Source: Rhynchonema sp. JSB1_4
Taxonomy: Eukaryota > Nematoda > Chromadorea > Monhysterida > Xyalidae
Direction of reading: 5' to 3'
Length of the DNA: 64,000 bases
Assembly (NCBI GenBank): GCA_030248065.1
Contig: JASAMV010009102.1
Location: 62,001-126,000 of the forward strand
The translations under genes were made by a program, and so were the position numbers. The notes under the pieces are model-generated. The model was not told the DNA's origin. It worked only from the letters and a program-made list of their open reading frames with translations, and did not search any database. This document shows positions 1 to 10,985 of the stretch, in pieces (position 1 is the first letter of the stretch; every line of letters begins with the position of its first letter).

Positions 1-161
1 TTGCCAAACCATGTATGGATTTGGACACGAAATCCAGCAGCCAACCTTTATATTTCTCCAGACTCTTCGACTGTTGCATCCAACACCTCAAAATGCCCCG
101 CATTGTTTTCACCGCCGATTGACGCAGTTCGTGTGCACGACCACGTACATCGTCCAAACGA
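1..161 (-). CDS. Partial exon of an unrecognised protein at the window edge
   Basis: Read on the minus strand, a TTTCAG acceptor (162-167) is followed by an open frame that runs off the left edge. The first base (161) completes a split codon. The next 53 codons begin RLDDVRGRAHELRQ and contain a Trp/Lys-rich stretch (CWMQQSKSLEKYKGWLL). In-frame stops just upstream of the acceptor support a real splice boundary. The mix of charged and hydrophobic residues looks like a helical, possibly coiled-coil, segment, but I do not recognise the family. It lies on the same strand as the BUD13 gene further right. The reading frame and acceptor are seen; that it is a gene is inferred. Confidence 0.4.
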
Positions 162-1554
162 CTGAAATAGCACCTTCCCTAGTGCATTGTTGGGGTCACA
201 AATTTGGCTTGTCTGTTTTGTTTTAGTGCTTTCAATGACGCATAAAACCATGCAGGTAGAGTACTGATGAAAACATAATTAGAAGACCAGGTGGGACAAT
301 TACGGAAACAAAAAATAGTTACAACACTGGTTGTAACAGACCACGGCAAACAAAAGCTACATAAAGCGCCAAGGAGAGAGAAAGATCACAAACACCAGGA
401 CAGATCACAGGACATGTTAACAGATATTGAAAATTATGCATTAATCCTCGTCTACGTTAAAAAGCAATGCTGGGCTCGAAGAGACGGACAATCATCAACC
501 CCCATCTGTTCTGAACTGTTGACAGTATGGACCAAATTTGGTAGCTTTTTAGCGACTAAAGTTTTTGGAAAGCCAGTAAATTTTCAAATTTTGTGACCTA
601 ACAGTTACTAAATTTTTGCATTTAAGCCAAAAAAACAGTAAATTGGAGCAGTAATGTCGTTGAGAAATAGGAAATTTTCCCAAACCCAGCCCAATTTTCG
701 GGAAATTTCCCATACATACCCCAAAAAAATTTTTTCCATACCAGGGGGTTTCTCAAAAAAATTAAAAATTTCCCATACCCGAGGGTGGGGGTTTTGAAAA
801 AATGACCCCAAAAATCTTCTAAAAGTGTCAAAAATACTTATAAAAGTGTTTAAAACAGAGTTTTGCAAGCGATTTTTGACATTTTTGGACGAAAAAATGG
901 TCAATTTTGGTAGTTATCAGGGAGAAAAAGTCATTTCTTCGGGGTGCTTGTTCCAAAAGTGAAAAATTTCCCATACCCCGTACCCCCGGGGCCGATTTCC
1001 CACACCCCATACCAAAGGGTAACCCCGCCCCCCAACCGCCCATTAAAGACACCACTGAATACGAGTTCATTTTTCTAGCTTCTACCCAATAGCCCATTTT
1101 GAAAAAACCGTGACATTACGGTGCGTGCGAGACGAACACTTCTCAACAGTGAACAGGACGTTCGTAATTAAGCCAAGTTTCCGATTTGCACAGCAGCAAC
1201 TAAACACACGGCTATGAATGTTTGGCTTGAATGAAGCTTGGCACAGCTACTTCCCCATTATGAGGTCTCACGCAGTTGATAACCTACCGTCTGCAACGAT
1301 GAATAAACGGTTGGTTAGTATGACAGGACTGTGCGGTGGTTAAGTTTCAGAACACCGAAAATAAATCTATGTGAAACTCACGCATATGCCATCGAAGTCG
1401 CCCAAAGCGCAATGGCACAATAGATGCTGTCGCGTACATATCCATCACCAGTGTCGGTTGAATACCGGGGGAACAGACCAGTGATGTAGTTCTGGTACTT
1501 CATCAATAGCGATTCAACTAAAAGCAATTTAATCCCTAACTTGATTGACAAGTT
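162..1554. other. Intergenic stretch with a TTTCCCATACC-word repeat
   Basis: No convincing gene is seen. Between about 655 and 1030 the word TTTCCCATACC and close variants recur among A/T-rich filler, in the same style as the word-carrying elements elsewhere in the window. I could not find matching terminal inverted repeats or a target duplication, so this is probably a decayed element. 1100-1554 shows nothing I can assign. Confidence 0.4.
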
Positions 1555-1558
1555 TTAA

Positions 1559-2119
1559 AGCGGCCCCGCCGCTATTGTTTTTTTTGGTTTTCGACCTCGG
1601 TTTTTTCACCTGTATCGTTTGTTGGCATCGAGATCAAGAACATTAGTTTTGACGAACTTCACCAAAATGGCGGTTACCCACCGAAATCGATCCGCCAAGA
1701 TGGTCTATCGGGCACAAAACTGTCCGATATTGATGCACATTTGCACATGATGATCAGGAATGACAAGAGAAATTCAAAATCACTGGGGCGTGATATAGGC
1801 GGCGGGTTACGGTAGCCCGTTAAAACATTAGCTCTTTTGTAAATAACAAATGTTTTGTCAACCTACCGTAACTCGCCGCCTATACCACACCTCTGTGATT
1901 TGAATTTTGCTTTGGAAATCCTGATTTCCATGCACACATAGTGCATCAATATTGGGATAGTTTGTTCCCGTGCGGCCATGTTGGTGGATCGATTTTGGTG
2001 GGTAATCGCCATTTTGGTGAAGTTCGTCAAAACTAATGTTCTTGATCTCGATGCCAACAAGCGATATAAGTGAAAAAACCGAGGACGAAAACCAAAAACA
2101 CAATAGCGGCGGGGCCGCT
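1559..2119. mobile_element. Foldback MITE flanked by TTAA
   Basis: Two inverted arms of about 255 bp (1559-1815 and 1863-2119) are separated by a loop of about 47 bp. The outer ends read AGCGGCCCCGCCGCTATTG and its reverse complement. Both are flanked directly by TTAA (1555-1558 and 2120-2123), the target duplication typical of piggyBac-type elements. The arms have diverged at scattered positions, so the insertion is not recent. No transposase is encoded; the open frames inside are accidental. Confidence 0.65.
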
Positions 2120-2570
2120 TTAATGAATAACAGTGCTCACCAGAGTCATAGATATTATCAATCGGTGCCTGTTTGGCTTGTTTCTTCCCATCGTGTGTGC
2201 TGTACAGATAGGGCTGCGTGAGACGTCTGAATCGTGACTGTCTGTCGGCCATCCGCTTCCGATGGTGTGGTGCGTGCAGTGACATCATGGGGCACGGGCA
2301 CCTGCTCAGATGCCAAACTGATAGAACTTTAAATAAACTGATAAAGATACAAAAATCAAACTACATAGATATCGCAAGAAGCATAGACTTGCGTTAGAAA
2401 CATCAAACAAATAAAAAGACGATTGTGCAAAATACAACAGTAGTTCTCATTGTCCGATTATTTTATTCTGTAATTTATGTTCAAAGCACAACAAATCGAG
2501 CACAATAATGTACATATATGAGACGAGACGTCATCGAAAATTGAGTAATAGACAAAAACGGGTGAATCGA

Positions 2571-5500
2571 TCACTCATAATTGCCAGTTGACCACTTGTA
2601 GTACTCCTCCTCCTCCGCTTGTCTGTTCGATCGTTGACTCATCAATTTACCCTCGAATCCACTCGATCGATCCACCCCGTCCCATCGATAGCCAGGTGCG
2701 ATGCCGTAGCGATTCGGTGCCGGCGCCGGACCCGTGTATTTGGGGAAAACTGCAATTGCAAATCTAGAAGATGCATAAAAGGCAAATGCCGTGAGATGAT
2801 TTCAATGATGAAACCATGAGCGGGTAAATGCCGTGGACATTCTATGTGTATATTATAGCAAGGCTTTTTCGTCGCTGACAGTTTACGACGCTCTTTCGAA
2901 GTAAGACAGCTCTAACAACCATAAAGTACAACCATGGCTAGGCACATATTTCAGGAAATCCGTAATTGACAAAATCCCTTTTCTTCGGTGATCATGGATC
3001 GTGCTTTGCAGCTTTGAATAATCAAAACTAGGAAATATCCAACAATCAGAAAATTACCGGTTCACAAAAGTTCCCAGAATAGCAAATAGAGGACCTCCAA
3101 CAAAATATGAAAGGACGTTACTTGAGGATGAGTGAGAGACACAAAATGCGCCAATATACCTACTCACCGAAACATACCTGTTACTTTGCCACCCTTGCCC
3201 TCTTTCTTCTGCTTCTTCTTGCGCATATATTCCAACATTGGATCATCCTCAAACTCTTGTTCTTTCAGATGTGACTCCAAATCCACATCGTCTTTGTGTC
3301 GAGTGAACGGTTTGGCTGCTACATCGGCCATTTCGTGCAGACGATGCTCGCGCTCAGACAGTTGTTTGACACTAGAAAATGAACCATCGTTCAAAATCTG
3401 GCAAGGCCATGCCCATTTTTTCATCAGAATACGTTTAAAATTCTCGTCAGAATAGGCTCATCCTTGTTCTCGTGCACTCTTCAACACAACTGACCCTGAC
3501 TAGTTTCAATACTTGCGTATTTTTCCGCAAAATATATTTTTGGAAAAAAACCGTTTTTTTCCGAAAAAAAAACCGTTTTTTTTCCAAATATTTTTCCAGT
3601 ACTTAAGGATACCGATGGCCCAAAAACGCCTATTTTGGAGAAAATTTTGTCGGGAAATGGCCTGAAACGGGCTAAAAATGGACTTGGAGATTAAAAAGTG
3701 CTCATTTTGAACTGTTTAGCACCGATTTACATTGGTTTTGACAACATCCTTTCGCAACCCTTGAAAATATCTCAGAAATTTTTGGAAAAAAAACCGTTTT
3801 TTTCCAAAAGTTGCCGCTTGGAAAAATTTCCGGAAAAATAAAAACGTATTTTTTCGGGCCTCGGAAAAAAAACGGTTTTTTTTCGGGTTTTTTTCCGAAA
3901 AAAAACGGTTTTTTTCCGGCCCGCAAGTATAGTTTCAAGATGCCTGGCCCAATGTACGCTGCCGAGCTGACCCTAAAATAAACAAACAACCAGAACCCAG
4001 AACGCACCCTTTATTCCATCGACTATACTTCTCCTGCATTTCCGCCTGTCGCTGCTTCTGTTCTTCCGTCTGTTCCTGGTCTTTGTCCTTCTTCTTTTTC
4101 CCGGTTTGATCATCGCGAAACACCGTACCCGCGTTCCGGCCACTCACCGCTGAGTCCAACTGAAAACGAACAAGTGAGGCCTAAAACCCAAACGTTTGAA
4201 AATTTCGACATTTTTTGTGGAACAAGACTTCATGCGCGTAACTTCTCTAAAGCGCTTTCAAAACGCTGCACAGATTAAAGCCAAACATCGCACTACCTTC
4301 TTGAACATTTCATCCTCTCGTTTCTTCAATTCCTTCGCTTCCTCTCTGAGCGCAACAGCACTTTGCAATCCAGCTTTCTTGCCGTCCAGTGTTTTTGCTT
4401 CTTTGGATCGAGCGGCCTCAGACCGTGATCTAGATTCACTTATGGTCTGAGACTGTCTACGAGGCGGTGACAGGTCGAAATCATCCACTTCCCCTTTGAT
4501 GCTTTTTCTTCTTGGCGGTGAGCGATCCGAATCTCTGCGCTCTCGCTTGATTTTCTGAGTTCTCCTAGGCGGAGACAGGTCACGATCACTTCTTCGAGGC
4601 GGAGACGCATCAGAGTCCAACTCTTCTTTGACTTTCTTTCGGGGTATTGAGTCATTGTCTGAGTCTGAACGCTGTCGTCGCAGACTCGCCACCGGACGTT
4701 TCACGTCAGTGTCGCTGTCTGCCGCATCACTGAAATTTTGGAACCCTTTTTGAATGAACGTTACATTCGGCAATAGCGAAATGGATAGAATAGCATCGGT
4801 GCTGTGGCTATTCCTGAGCTATTGCACCTTGGGGCCAAAAAGGGGGAGATACCGGTGTGGTACTGTATCCAGGATTTTGGCGATACTCATTTTGAGGCCA
4901 CGGTGGGGAATTTTTAGGGGGAGATATTGTACCCAGTGTAGTGCTAGGGAGCTGCCACCCCCAACGGGTAGGGCACCCGGCACCAATCCCCGAGTGCGCA
5001 AATTTTTGCACTTTCGGGCGATTTTTGACCAAAAAGGATACTTTGAAAAGGATAAGGACATCCGTTGTAAATTCTTCAAAAAATAGCCTCAAAACTTGAC
5101 ATTTTATACCAGCGGTCAGTTATAAATGATTTTAGGCTTGCAAACACCTTGGCTTCATTTGTAACACATTCCTATGCTTTTAACCAAACCCAACCAACCT
5201 GTCATGCCGACAGGTCCTTGTCAGAGGCTGATCACTGTCTGATTTATTCCGTGCCGGTTTCGACACGTGATCTTGTTCCGAATCGGACGAATCGTGTCGG
5301 CGACGTCGAGGTACATCAACGTCTTGATCACTATCACCACCACTCGAATCGTGCCGACGACGTGCGCTACTGCTGGCAGACGCGACTGAAGGAGCAAGTG
5401 AATGAAACATTTGGTACAAACAGGAAGCTTGCAACAACGCGCCAAGGTCAAGCAGTAGTCTCGTTCTCGTCAGCCAGCAGGGTCTTCCTAACTTTTCGGT

Positions 5501-8500
5501 GGGAACGCAAAAGGAGTGTATAGCAGTGTTTTATCTAGTTTTTTTATAAATGTGAGCAATATTTATACCCACGGCGTGACGGCTGGGATCCCAGGCTCAG
5601 ACTGAGTTCCATGCATGATGGTCTGTAATAAAGTGTCACTCGGGGACAGTGTGGTGGCAGGCCAATCGACCCAAGATACCCTAGGGGGGGGAAGGTTTCG
5701 GACTTACTCGAGATACCCCCCAGAGGCTACCCAAGATACCCCTATGGTCCGTCAAAAGGCGAAAAAAGGCCGTTTTTTGCATGCAATTTTACTGCAAAAT
5801 TTGCCTAAAAATGGGTACTTTTTGACATTTTTGCCGAAAATTGGCCTAAAATGACCGTTTTTGGGTGTTTGCGCGCGGAGCGCGCGATTTTTGGGGTCCC
5901 GAGGTCGAAAAACACCTATTTTTGCCTTTGAAAACCATAAATCTGCTTACTCGAGATACCCTTTGGGGTCGGCTCGAGATAGATACCCTTCCCCCCATCC
6001 CCCCCCTAAGGGTTGACTCGAGATAGATACCCCTTAGGGGGGGGAATCCCCCCCCATCCCCCCCCAGCCACTACAGTGCTCGGGGAGGCCGGCGGGTGAA
6101 TGTTTTTTTGTGGATTGGCTACGTGTCCAATCCGGCCCGACGGTTGACTGACACAAAACACGCACCTCTTAGCGCTCTGGTGCAGCAAGGTACTACAGTC
6201 TGCACTCGCCATCGTAGATGCAACGCAAACCTGCTCTGAAAGAGTCGTTCTTGAATTTGCCGATCATCCTCAACTCATCAATTTGAGCCTTGTCCGTAAT
6301 TTCAACCACAGGTTCGTCATCTCCTTCACTCGCGGATCCTTTTGAGCGCTCTTTCTCGACTGCTGGCACTGGCACCATCTCGTCTGTGTCGATAATTCTC
6401 ATCCTAAAATTTTTAAAAATTACTTATTCACACATGAATGCATATATTATCTTTATCATTAAAATTTTTATTATCAAACTTTTTTTAACTTTCTGAATGT
6501 TTAGATTTTTTTTGGAAAAAATTACTTTTTTATTCCGTCCGAACAGTGCTACTTGGGGCAGTGCTGTGGCTACTTTTGCGGGGTAGGGTACATAGGTGGA
6601 AAAATCAGGGGCGGGTAGGGGGGTAGTGTACCCGAAATCTTGGGGGGGGGGAATCCGGTTTGGGGGGGAGGGGGGAGATTTTTCGGGGCGGGTAGGGTAC
6701 AATACAAGTTTTTTTGGGTGCCTATTTTTATATGCTATAAAGTGCATATATCGCGCGTAGCGCGCGATTTTTTGCACTTTTAAGGGTTTTCGGTCGAAAT
6801 TTGGGCATTTTTTTTACCGAAAAATGGGCATGTTGAGGGCAAAAATAGGGGCGGGTAGGGTACCAGAGCGGGGCGGGTAGGGTACCAGGGCGGGGCGGGT
6901 AGGGTACCATTGGGGCCCCCCAGCCACAGCACTGACTTGGGGGGAGTGGGATTTTCCGTTTCGGGATTTTTCACGGCCACCCTCGAGCCGCCACCAATGG
7001 GTAGCTCCCCTCTCGAGCTCGAACCGGGCCGGACCGCGATTTTGGGCGACTGAAGATTTGAGGACCCAAAATTCGGGCCGGGCCGGCCAAACCCGGCCCG
7101 ATTCCGACCTCTGATTTCAACCTCATTTTTTGGCCAAAAATGTAAAGGCAGTCTACGGGAGGAAAATTTTTCGGGGCGGGTAGGGTACAACACAAGTTTT
7201 TTTCGCGTGCCTATTTTTATGTGCTAAAAAGTACATATGTCGCGCGCAGCGCGAGATTTTTTGCACTTTTTAGGGTTTTCGGTCGAAATTTGGGCATTTT
7301 TGACCGAAAAATGGGCATTTTGGGGGTAAAAATCGGGGCGGGTAGGGTACCAGGGCGGGGCGGGTAGGGGGGGTAGGGTACCAGAGCGGGGCGGGTAGGG
7401 GGTAGCGTACCAGGCCGGGGCGGGTAGGGTACCATTGGGGGGACCCCCCACCCCAGCCACAGCCAGTGTAGTTCCTGGGGGGAGGGGGTCCCCCCTAAGG
7501 TACACTAACCACCGCGACCAAGGTACACTAGTAGTACACTAACCGCCGCGCCAGGTACACTAACCGCCTCAATTTTTGCCTAAAATAGGCAATTTTAGGC
7601 CTAAAATGGGCATTTTTAGACCTAAAATGGATGATTTTTAGGTCGATGTTGTCAAAAGTAGCCAAAATACCCTTTTTATGGAGAAATTTTTCCAAAAAGG
7701 GCCAAAAATCGGTTAAATTCTCTACCTCAAAAAGTGACTATTTCCTGAATTTGGGTCTTCCCCCCCTTCCCCCCAGGGAGCATAGTTGTGGCTGGGGGGT
7801 GGGGGTTGGGGGGTTACCCCCTCTCAGTACTTACCTACCACAAAACCCGAGCGGGGTTGGGGGGGTGAGTACTTACCTCTCACAACTCCAAATCATACCT
7901 CTCACAAGCAATTTTATACCTTTTTAAGGCAAAAATCGATGTTTTATGACCTTATTTTTTCCAAAAATCGCGCGCTCCGCGCGCAAACCCACCCATAATA
8001 CCTATTTTTAGGCGATTTTCGGCGAAAACTTTGAAAAAGTACTATTTTTACCTCAATTTTTGGCCAAAATTGTATCACAAAAACGGTGTTTTTTCGCCTT
8101 TTTGGGTGACCAAAATCATACCTCTCACGCTTCCGGTCCCAACCCCGCATCATACTTACCTCGCACACATGGTCCTGCCACTACACTGCCAGGGAGGTAC
8201 ACTAACCGCCGCACGAAAAAAGGGGTAGGTACACTAACCGCCGCGCCGCGCCGAACCAGGAACTACTAATTCACTGACCCCATTTTGGGGGCTCTTTTAC
8301 GGGGGGGCTCTGTTCCGGGGGGGCCTTTATTAATTCACTGACCCGAACCTGAAAAATTGTTTCCAGAAATACCCCCCAAAAAACCTAAAAAAGGGGTTTA
8401 TTGAAACGATGTTTTTGTAATCACATTTATTCGTGTCTAGTCTATTCGTCAATAAGAGGCGTATTATGTGTTCTGATCTGAACGAACAACAAACGTGCAT

Positions 8501-8786
8501 AAATGTGAAGTATAGGGGATGTTACTTAAAGGCTGGGGGGCTCTATTCCGGGGGGCTCTATTAATTCACTTCACTGACCCCTTTTTGGGGGCTGTATTAC
8601 GGGGGGCTCTATTCCGGGGGAGGCTGTATTTAGTTTTTTTAAGTGGGCGACAAACCGAGTGTGCGTGCCGGAAACCTTCTTTATTTTCTTCTTCTTGTTG
8701 GATTTGTCACCGCCGGCGCCGCCGGTTCCATTGGATAAGTATCGCTGCAGATACTCCGCTTTGCTCAACGATGTCGCCGCAGCCAT
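2571..8786 (-). CDS. bud13: BUD13 homologue, RES-complex pre-mRNA splicing factor (7 exons)
   Basis: Minus-strand join: 8786-8656, 6403-6231, 5385-5199, 4729-4297, 4159-4008, 3371-3178, 2749-2571; 1449 nt, 482 residues, all junctions in phase. BUD13 belongs to the nuclear RES complex, which binds the activated spliceosome and aids splicing and retention of unspliced RNA. The N-terminus MAAATSLSKAEYLQRYLS matches the family start. Exon 2 opens with MRIIDTDE, like the conserved MRI(V/I)D box. The middle is Ser/Arg-rich with repeated SPPRR and RRHDSS motifs. The C-terminus carries YTGPAPAPNRYGIAPGYRWD and GVDRSSGFE, the strongly conserved tail. Exon 1 was ended at 8656 (CG|GTTTGT) because only that donor keeps phase with exon 2. 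Introns 1-4 hold transposons or repeats; intron 1 alone is 2.25 kb. BUD13 vertebrate proteins are longer, mainly through more SPRR repeats. Confidence 0.9.
3510..3929. mobile_element. Short element of TTTTTTCC/CCG runs with 9-bp duplication
   Basis: The ends TACTTGCG and CGCAAGTA are inverted, and both sides carry TAGTTTCAA (3501-3509 and 3930-3938), a perfect 9-bp duplication. The interior is mostly alternating runs of AAAAAACCG and TTTTTTCCG in both orientations. It sits in bud13 intron 3 (3372-4007). Nine-base duplications are usual for Mutator-like elements; assignment to that superfamily is inferred from duplication length only. Confidence 0.6.
5647..6078. mobile_element. hAT-like MITE with TCGAGATACCCC words
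   Basis: Starts CAGTGTGGTGGCAGGCC and ends GCCACTACAGTG, flanked by a perfect 8-bp duplication CTCGGGGA (5639-5646 and 6079-6086). The word CTCGAGATAC followed by a C run repeats near both ends, and a GC palindrome GCGCGCGGAGCGCGCG lies at 5871-5886. Located in bud13 intron 2 (5386-6230), ending about 150 bp from exon 2. Confidence 0.8.
6559..6934. mobile_element. hAT-like MITE with GGGGCGGGTAGGGTACC words
   Basis: Begins CAGTGCTGTGGC and ends GCCACAGCACTG. A perfect 8-bp duplication ACTTGGGG flanks it (6551-6558, 6935-6942). The direct word GGGGCGGGTAGGGTACC recurs in both halves, and the palindromic core CGCGCGTAGCGCGCG is at 6752-6766. The flanks together read CAGTGCTACTTGGGG at 6544, suggesting that the target was itself an end of a related element. 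In bud13 intron 1. A second copy of the word family follows at about 7160-7460. Confidence 0.8.
7020..7106. repeat. Right end of a GGGCCGGGCC-rich element
   Basis: A G/C-rich stretch of GGGCCGGGCCGG words ends in GGCCCGATTCCGACCTCTG, one mismatch from the inverse of the end that bounds the element at 11171-14009. The matching left end was not located. Confidence 0.45.
7160..7463. repeat. Second, truncated copy of the GGGTAGGGTACC element
   Basis: Repeats the interior of the element at 6559-6934, including the palindrome CGCGCGCAGCGCGAG at 7241-7255 and the word GGGCGGGTAGGGTACC. The right end reads GCCACAGC and then runs straight into the CAGTGTAGTTCC end of the next element, so its terminal ACTG was lost. 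Confidence 0.6.
7464..8266. mobile_element. hAT-like MITE with GGTACACTAACCGCC words, host of a nested element
   Basis: Left end CAGTGTAGTTCCTGG (7464) and right end CCAGGAACTAC (8256-8266), followed directly by an unrelated repeat, so the terminal ACTG is missing and no target duplication can be read. Words GGTACACTAACCGCC occur at 7500-7570 and 8195-8240. Between them is the shared core of GCCTAAAATAGGC and AGGCCTAAAATGGGC that also appears in the elements at 11784, 12944 and 48838. Interrupted by the insertion 7781-8188. In bud13 intron 1. Confidence 0.65.
7781..8188. mobile_element. Nested hAT-like MITE with ACTTACCTCTCAC words
   Basis: Inserted in the element 7464-8266. A perfect 8-bp duplication CCAGGGAG lies at 7773-7780 and 8189-8196. 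Ends are CATAGTTGTGGCTGG and GCCACTACACTG; the left end has one or two changes from the usual CAGTGTAGTGGC. Words are variants of TACTTACCT and CATACCTCTCAC; the palindrome CGCGCGCTCCGCGCGC is at 7969-7984. Nearly the same element sits at 13262-13677 with a different duplication. Confidence 0.8.
8267..8640. repeat. GGGGGGCTCTATT-word repeat
   Basis: Words GGGGGGCTCTATT and TAATTCACTGACCCC recur. The same words in the same or inverted order occur at 11430-11770 and 14220-14660. Boundaries cannot be fixed because the neighbours are truncated. It abuts bud13 exon 1 (8656-8786), within the last stretch of intron 1. Confidence 0.5.
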
Positions 8787-8955
8787 CGATCTGTCGTTAT
8801 GCAGCGCAGCACGTTGAGCGGCGCAAACAAGCTGTATTTAATATTATTTAAAATATCGAAAAGAAGTTCACGTTCGAAAACACGTAATGCAATGCACCGA
8901 AAACGCTTACGGACGACAACAAAAAAACATCGCAAGTGCATCGTTTTCTCTCCAC

Positions 8956-9182
8956 CAGAGATTTAGGATCGGGCCGGGCCGGAGATCTGGAGGTTCGGGC
9001 CGGGTCGGGCCGGCAAATTTCAAACCAAAACCATCATTTTGGACTAAAAATCCGCAAATTTTGCAAATGCACGTGGGCTTTTTTGGACGATTTTTTCCTT
9101 TGACCCCAAAATTGGGCCCCGATTTTGGACTTTTAAATCGGTAAGGCCGGGTCGAGGTTACCCGGCACGATCCTAATCTCTG
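8956..9182. mobile_element. GGGCCGGGCC-rich MITE upstream of bud13
   Basis: Left end CAGAGATTTAGGATCGGGCC, right end ending CGATCCTAATCTCTG. The flanking octamers CTCTCCAC and CTCTAAAG match only in the first four bases, so a duplication is not proven. Related ends occur at about 47552-47838 and 54350-54625. It lies within 200 bp of the bud13 start codon and may overlap its promoter. Confidence 0.6.
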
Positions 9183-9230
9183 CTCTAAAGAGGATGCATG
9201 AAGAAAGTTTTTAATCCATACAATTGAGGC

Positions 9231-9597
9231 CAGTGATGTGGTTGGGGGTATGGGGGTATTACCCCCCCTAGGTAGCTTTCTTGCTCCGAAACCCATGCCC
9301 CCAAACTGGCTAGCCAGCTTTCTTCCTCAGGTCACCAAGTAAAAAAGTGTTGATTTTAGTGCCAAAACGACCATTTTATGGGCCAAAATGGTCAAATTCG
9401 TTCAAATTTTCTTACACGTGCACAAAAATACGCATTTTAAGGCTTATTTTAACATAATTTCGACCAATTTTTATACCCCTGTTTTTGACTTCTGGACCAA
9501 TACCCCCCAAATCGGGGTACCCTACTAGCTAGCTAGCTTTCTTACGCTGGACCCCTCCAGCTAGCTAGCTTTCTTGCTCGGACCAACTACATCACTG
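9231..9597. mobile_element. hAT-like MITE with AGCTAGCTTTCTT words
   Basis: Ends CAGTGATGTGGTTGG and CCAACTACATCACTG are inverted with one mismatch. The flanks are a perfect 8-bp duplication ATTGAGGC (9223-9230, 9598-9605). The word GCTAGCTTTCTT repeats near both ends (9263-9330 and 9527-9576). At 367 bp it is one of the cleanest small elements in the window. Confidence 0.85.
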
Positions 9598-9605
9598 ATT
9601 GAGGC

Positions 9606-10199
9606 CAATCAGCAGTGGAGTGTTGGCCACAGCAACGTTCTGTGTGGGTTTTTGCGACTTCGCAGTGCTTTCGTGGCCGCTGCGATATTGTGCGTTCTAT
9701 GGTCACTGGAGCTGCTTGAAAACTTGCGCTGGATTAAATATTGTCAAATGAACTGTGTGTGATGTGGCTGAGTTTTCCAACCTCAAGTCATAGAATTACC
9801 AAAATATTTACCAAAACGTACCTTTTAGACACAGGTGTGCACAAGTGAGGAATCATTATGCATCTAAACACCAAAATTACCGCTATCAGGAGAAACCAAC
9901 GTATTGTTAGCCGCCAAATTTTAGGTGTTTTTGGAGCTGGAAGTCGAAAAGTCGAAAATATCTTATGTGGGCTGATGAACTGTGCACCCCTCCGAGCCCG
10001 GCATTGCCGTTTGACGCAGACGAGGAGTGATTACAGCATAATTTTCAGTTTTCTGTTAACATGCTCTGTGTTCTGTGATCTATCCATATTCGTGATCTTT
10101 CTCTCTCGCTGGTAAAAAGTTTTCCGTGAAAATGCCAGCATTCATTTTCATCGCACGCCGATTTTCTCGAGCAATTTCAACATGATCGATTGAATGGAT
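9606..10199. other. Intergenic stretch, no assignable content
   Basis: Short open frames only, with no family resemblance and no clear splice-bounded exon. The missing first exon of the S16 gene (about 15 codons ending in a FGRK-like motif) was searched for here and not found. Confidence 0.4.
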
Positions 10200-10400
10200 G
10201 GAAGACTGATTACAATGGTAATCAGTACACCCTGCAGAGGCTCTGGGGGGAAGACTGATTACAAATTAAATGAAGCCATAATCAGCCTTCCCCCCAAGGC
10301 CCAATCTCAGGAAGGCTGATTACGCATGCTGTAGCATGCATGTAATCAGCCTTCCTGGGTTGGGCAGCTGGGGGGAAGACTGATTACGCTGACTGAATTA
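10200..10400. repeat. Cluster of perfect hairpins of the AATCAGTCTTCCCCCC family
   Basis: The word AAGACTGATTAC/GTAATCAGTCTT and its variant AAGGCTGATTAC recur in both orientations. At about 10312-10355 the arm AGGAAGGCTGATTAC is followed by a GCATGC centre and the inverse arm GTAATCAGCCTTCCT, a near-perfect hairpin. The outer parts, GGGGGGAAGACTGATTAC, form further inverted pairs, so several nested hairpins can form. Confidence 0.6.
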
Positions 10401-10496
10401 CGCGGAACGGGCGTATGGCCGGTGTGGCGTGAAGCACGAGCTGGTGTTGGGGTCTGGTCCCAATTGAATGCAGCAGTAAATAGCAGTTGGGCACTA

Positions 10497-10640
10497 ATGT
10501 TTCACGTCATTGACTATCTCGCTCGAGTTTGTAGTGTCTGTGATGTTTCACTTGGCTACAGCTTATACTTAGGCTCCGTCCAGCCTGAGTCAAATGAAAC
10601 ATCTCAGGCCTGCAAAACAGCGAGGCAATCACTGACGTGA
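10497..10640. repeat. Inverted repeat with GTGAAACAT ends
   Basis: ATGTTTCACGTCA (about 10498) is matched by TGACGTGAAACAT (about 10633), with an inner pair built on TGATGTTTCACT and AAATGAAACATCT. The whole stretch can fold back on itself. It contains two of the over-represented TGAAACATC 9-mers. Confidence 0.5.
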
Positions 10641-10739
10641 AACATTACGCGCTGTCGTTCCAACTCCAAAACAGTTGCATCCGGACCAGATCACTGGGAA
10701 CGAACTGTCCCACAACCGATTCGGGTTTATCCGTTTTAT

Positions 10740-10985
10740 TTTTCAATCTGTAATCAGTCTTCCCCCCAGCGCAGCTGAGTCGGGTTTATCAGGTTTATCA
10801 GCTTTATCCGGGTTATTTATAATCAGTCTTCCCCCCAGCGCAGCTGAGTCGGGTTTATCAGCTTTATCAGGTTTATCAGCTTTATCCGGGTTATTTGTAA
10901 TCAGTCTTCCCCCCAGCGCAAGGGAGTCGGGTTTATCAGGTTTATCAGCTTTATCCGTTTTATTTATAATCAGTCTTCCCGGCAC
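10740..10985. repeat. Minisatellite of about 60-90 bp units
   Basis: Four units of AATCAGTCTTCCCCCCAGCG are each followed by a variable number of TTTATCAGG / TTTATCAGC / TTTATCCG subunits. The long open frame across it (a repeated SLPPSAAESGLSGLSAL-like peptide) is a by-product of unit length being a multiple of three. The unit shares the AATCAGTCTTCCCCCC word with the hairpins at 10200-10400. Confidence 0.75.

Noticed and set aside
1863..2288. 141-residue minus frame at 1.9-2.3 kb
   Set aside because: Lies across one arm of the foldback element; no family resemblance.
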